DNA of 15,469 bases from Bacteroidales bacterium UBA1215 (GTDB lineage Bacteria > Bacteroidota > Bacteroidia > Bacteroidales > WCHB1-69): assembly GCA_002309475.1 (NCBI GenBank), contig DBXJ01000081.1, positions 3,422-18,890 on the forward strand. The letters run 5' to 3'. The position numbers were made by a program, and so were the translations under genes. This document shows, one piece after another, positions 14,397 through 15,469 of the stretch. The notes below the pieces were generated by a model. That model was not told the DNA's origin. It did not search any database and worked only from the letters and a program-made list of their open reading frames with translations. Every line of letters starts with the position of its first letter. Position 1 is the first letter of the stretch.

Positions 14397-15469
14397 ATGA
14401 AAAAGAATTTTATTTTGTTTTTATTTTGTTGCCTGTCAGTTTCCCTCTGGGCGACAAGTGCCGGAAATTTAAGAATTATCAATACGGGAACTAGTTCTAC
14501 CGAACCCAAAGGCGGTTGGAATATGGGTATCGGGGAAAAAGGTGTTACCTATACCATCACCGCAGCTACCATTTCCGGTTTGTTGGATTCCAATTTAAAC
14601 AATCTCACGCTTAGTTTTGATACCATTTTTATCAGTGGAAATGTAGTTATTAATAGGTCAAATGCATCAACTGACCAATATTTGCGTTTGCAAACCAATG
14701 ATTATCAAACTGGTGCTATTATATTTGAAAATGGAGCTTCTTTGACCATACAAACAAGTGCAAGAGTTCAATCTTATATAGTGATTTCTACAGGAAATCT
14801 TGGTGGTACACCTCAACTTACAGCCACACAAGTAAAGCTTTCCAATGCAGGCAAAGCTTACCAAAGAATTAACATGACAGGTTTTACCAATTGGCATCAA
14901 TGGCAGATTGACACTCTGTTGGCACATGCCGACAAGGTAGGTCCGGATATTGGCAATGGTGCATACGATTTTACCAACAACACACAGTTTACCATAGACA
15001 GCAATCATGTGTTTTCTATGAAAGCCCTTACCTCATTCCAAGGTAAAACAATGGGATTTAAAAATATGGATAGGGGAGGCACATTGTTGCCGGGTACTTT
15101 CGAATTGGGAGCCTATCCTGACAGTTTTTATGTTGACTTGTCCAATGCAGACGGCATCCGTTTCAAAGTTAATTTGCAAGGCAGTGCATCCAATTTTAAT
15201 ATAGGATTGTCCAATTGTTTGAAAGAAAACGGATGGCATGTGTATTGCTTTGAATATTACGTATATAACATTCCTTTCACAGCTGTAGATAAAGATGGTT
15301 ATGTAACTCTTCCATTTTCCGCTTTTGAAAAATTAGGTTGGAGCGGTGTATGGGACTTGTCGAAATTAATAGTGTTCATTATGGAGGTGAACGATGCTGC
15401 CACCAATACTGTCGTATCATTTAGCGATGTTCACGGATATAAAGTGATTACAGAAAATCAACCTTGTTT
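14397..15469 (+). CDS. Secreted protein with probable carbohydrate-binding jelly-roll region (partial, runs off window)
   Basis: The frame is open from ATG 14397 to the last base, giving 357 residues without a stop. It begins with a signal peptide (MKKNFILFLFCCLSVSLWA, about 1-19). Residues 20-150 are rich in Asn, Thr and Ser and built of short strands (LTLSFDTIFISGNVVI, GAIIFENGASLTI), resembling a beta-helix or filamentous surface repeat. Residues about 225-350 resemble a CBM11/CIA30-type jelly roll, a galactose-binding-like fold. In order these read LSNADGIRFKVNLQG, then YVTLPFSAFEKLGW, then WDLSKLIVFIMEV, then VVSFSDVHGYK; the comparison is from memory of the family pattern. The protein is therefore probably exported and may bind a glycan. 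A catalytic domain or T9SS sorting domain could follow outside the window. It has its own promoter behind the rpmF terminator. Confidence 0.85.
   Translation, partial: MKKNFILFLFCCLSVSLWATSAGNLRIINTGTSSTEPKGGWNMGIGEKGVTYTITAATISGLLDSNLNNLTLSFDTIFISGNVVINRSNASTDQYLRLQTNDYQTGAIIFENGASLTIQTSARVQSYIVISTGNLGGTPQLTATQVKLSNAGKAYQRINMTGFTNWHQWQIDTLLAHADKVGPDIGNGAYDFTNNTQFTIDSNHVFSMKALTSFQGKTMGFKNMDRGGTLLPGTFELGAYPDSFYVDLSNADGIRFKVNLQGSASNFNIGLSNCLKENGWHVYCFEYYVYNIPFTAVDKDGYVTLPFSAFEKLGWSGVWDLSKLIVFIMEVNDAATNTVVSFSDVHGYKVITENQPC

Noticed and set aside
1..15469. CRISPR array, tRNA/rRNA genes, insertion sequences, prophage or defence system
   Set aside because: No spaced repeats, cloverleaf, terminal inverted repeats, transposase/integrase motifs or defence-gene domains were seen on either strand.

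Overview
The window looks like an ordinary chromosomal segment of an AT-rich Bacteroidetes (class Bacteroidia, probably Bacteroidales-like). Several things support this. Most promoters fit the Bacteroidetes -7 element TAnnTTTG instead of the sigma-70 -35/-10 pair. One exported protein ends in a type IX secretion system (T9SS) type A sorting domain. There is a surface lipoprotein with acidic residues just after the lipobox cysteine, and two outer-membrane proteins begin with a CarboxypepD_reg-like domain (a DUF5686 protein and a TonB-dependent receptor). Start regions show little Shine-Dalgarno character. No rRNA, tRNA, CRISPR array, transposase, integrase or phage gene is visible. The genus cannot be named from the sequence.

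Layout. (1) 1-875: the 3' end of an unidentified + strand gene converges on, and overlaps by 16 bp, a - strand metallo-beta-lactamase-fold phosphodiesterase of the PhnP type. (2) 876-1855: a lone, very AT-rich, unrecognised secreted-protein gene on +, with a possible 10-codon leader ORF in front and a possible 21-codon hydrophobic ORF behind. (3) 1856-6493, all on -: a DUF5686 outer-membrane protein, then a separately promoted pair: a T9SS-exported beta-propeller-like protein whose stop overlaps the start of a LuxE/PaaK-like adenylating enzyme (ATGA). (4) 6494-8746, on +: a surface lipoprotein with its own promoter and terminator, then an aspartate aminotransferase-type PLP enzyme with its own promoter and a strong terminator. 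(5) 8747-13256, on +: a TonB-dependent receptor followed after one base by the NAD+-dependent DNA ligase gene ligA. (6) 13310-14149, on +: a yceD (DUF177)-rpmF ribosome-linked operon closed by a terminator. (7) 14349-15469, on +: the first 357 codons of a secreted protein with a probable carbohydrate-binding jelly-roll region, running off the window.

How the genes work together. Housekeeping functions (ligA, rpmF, yceD, the aminotransferase) are mixed with envelope proteins (DUF5686, TonB receptor, lipoprotein, T9SS cargo). The tightest functional hint is the overlap of the exported propeller gene with the cytoplasmic acyl/aryl-adenylating enzyme. The TonB receptor-ligA junction is tight but functionally unexplained. 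I see no clear defence, mobile or biosynthetic system. The best leads are the propeller/adenylase pair, two start codons placed almost at predicted transcription starts, and the unrecognised genes.
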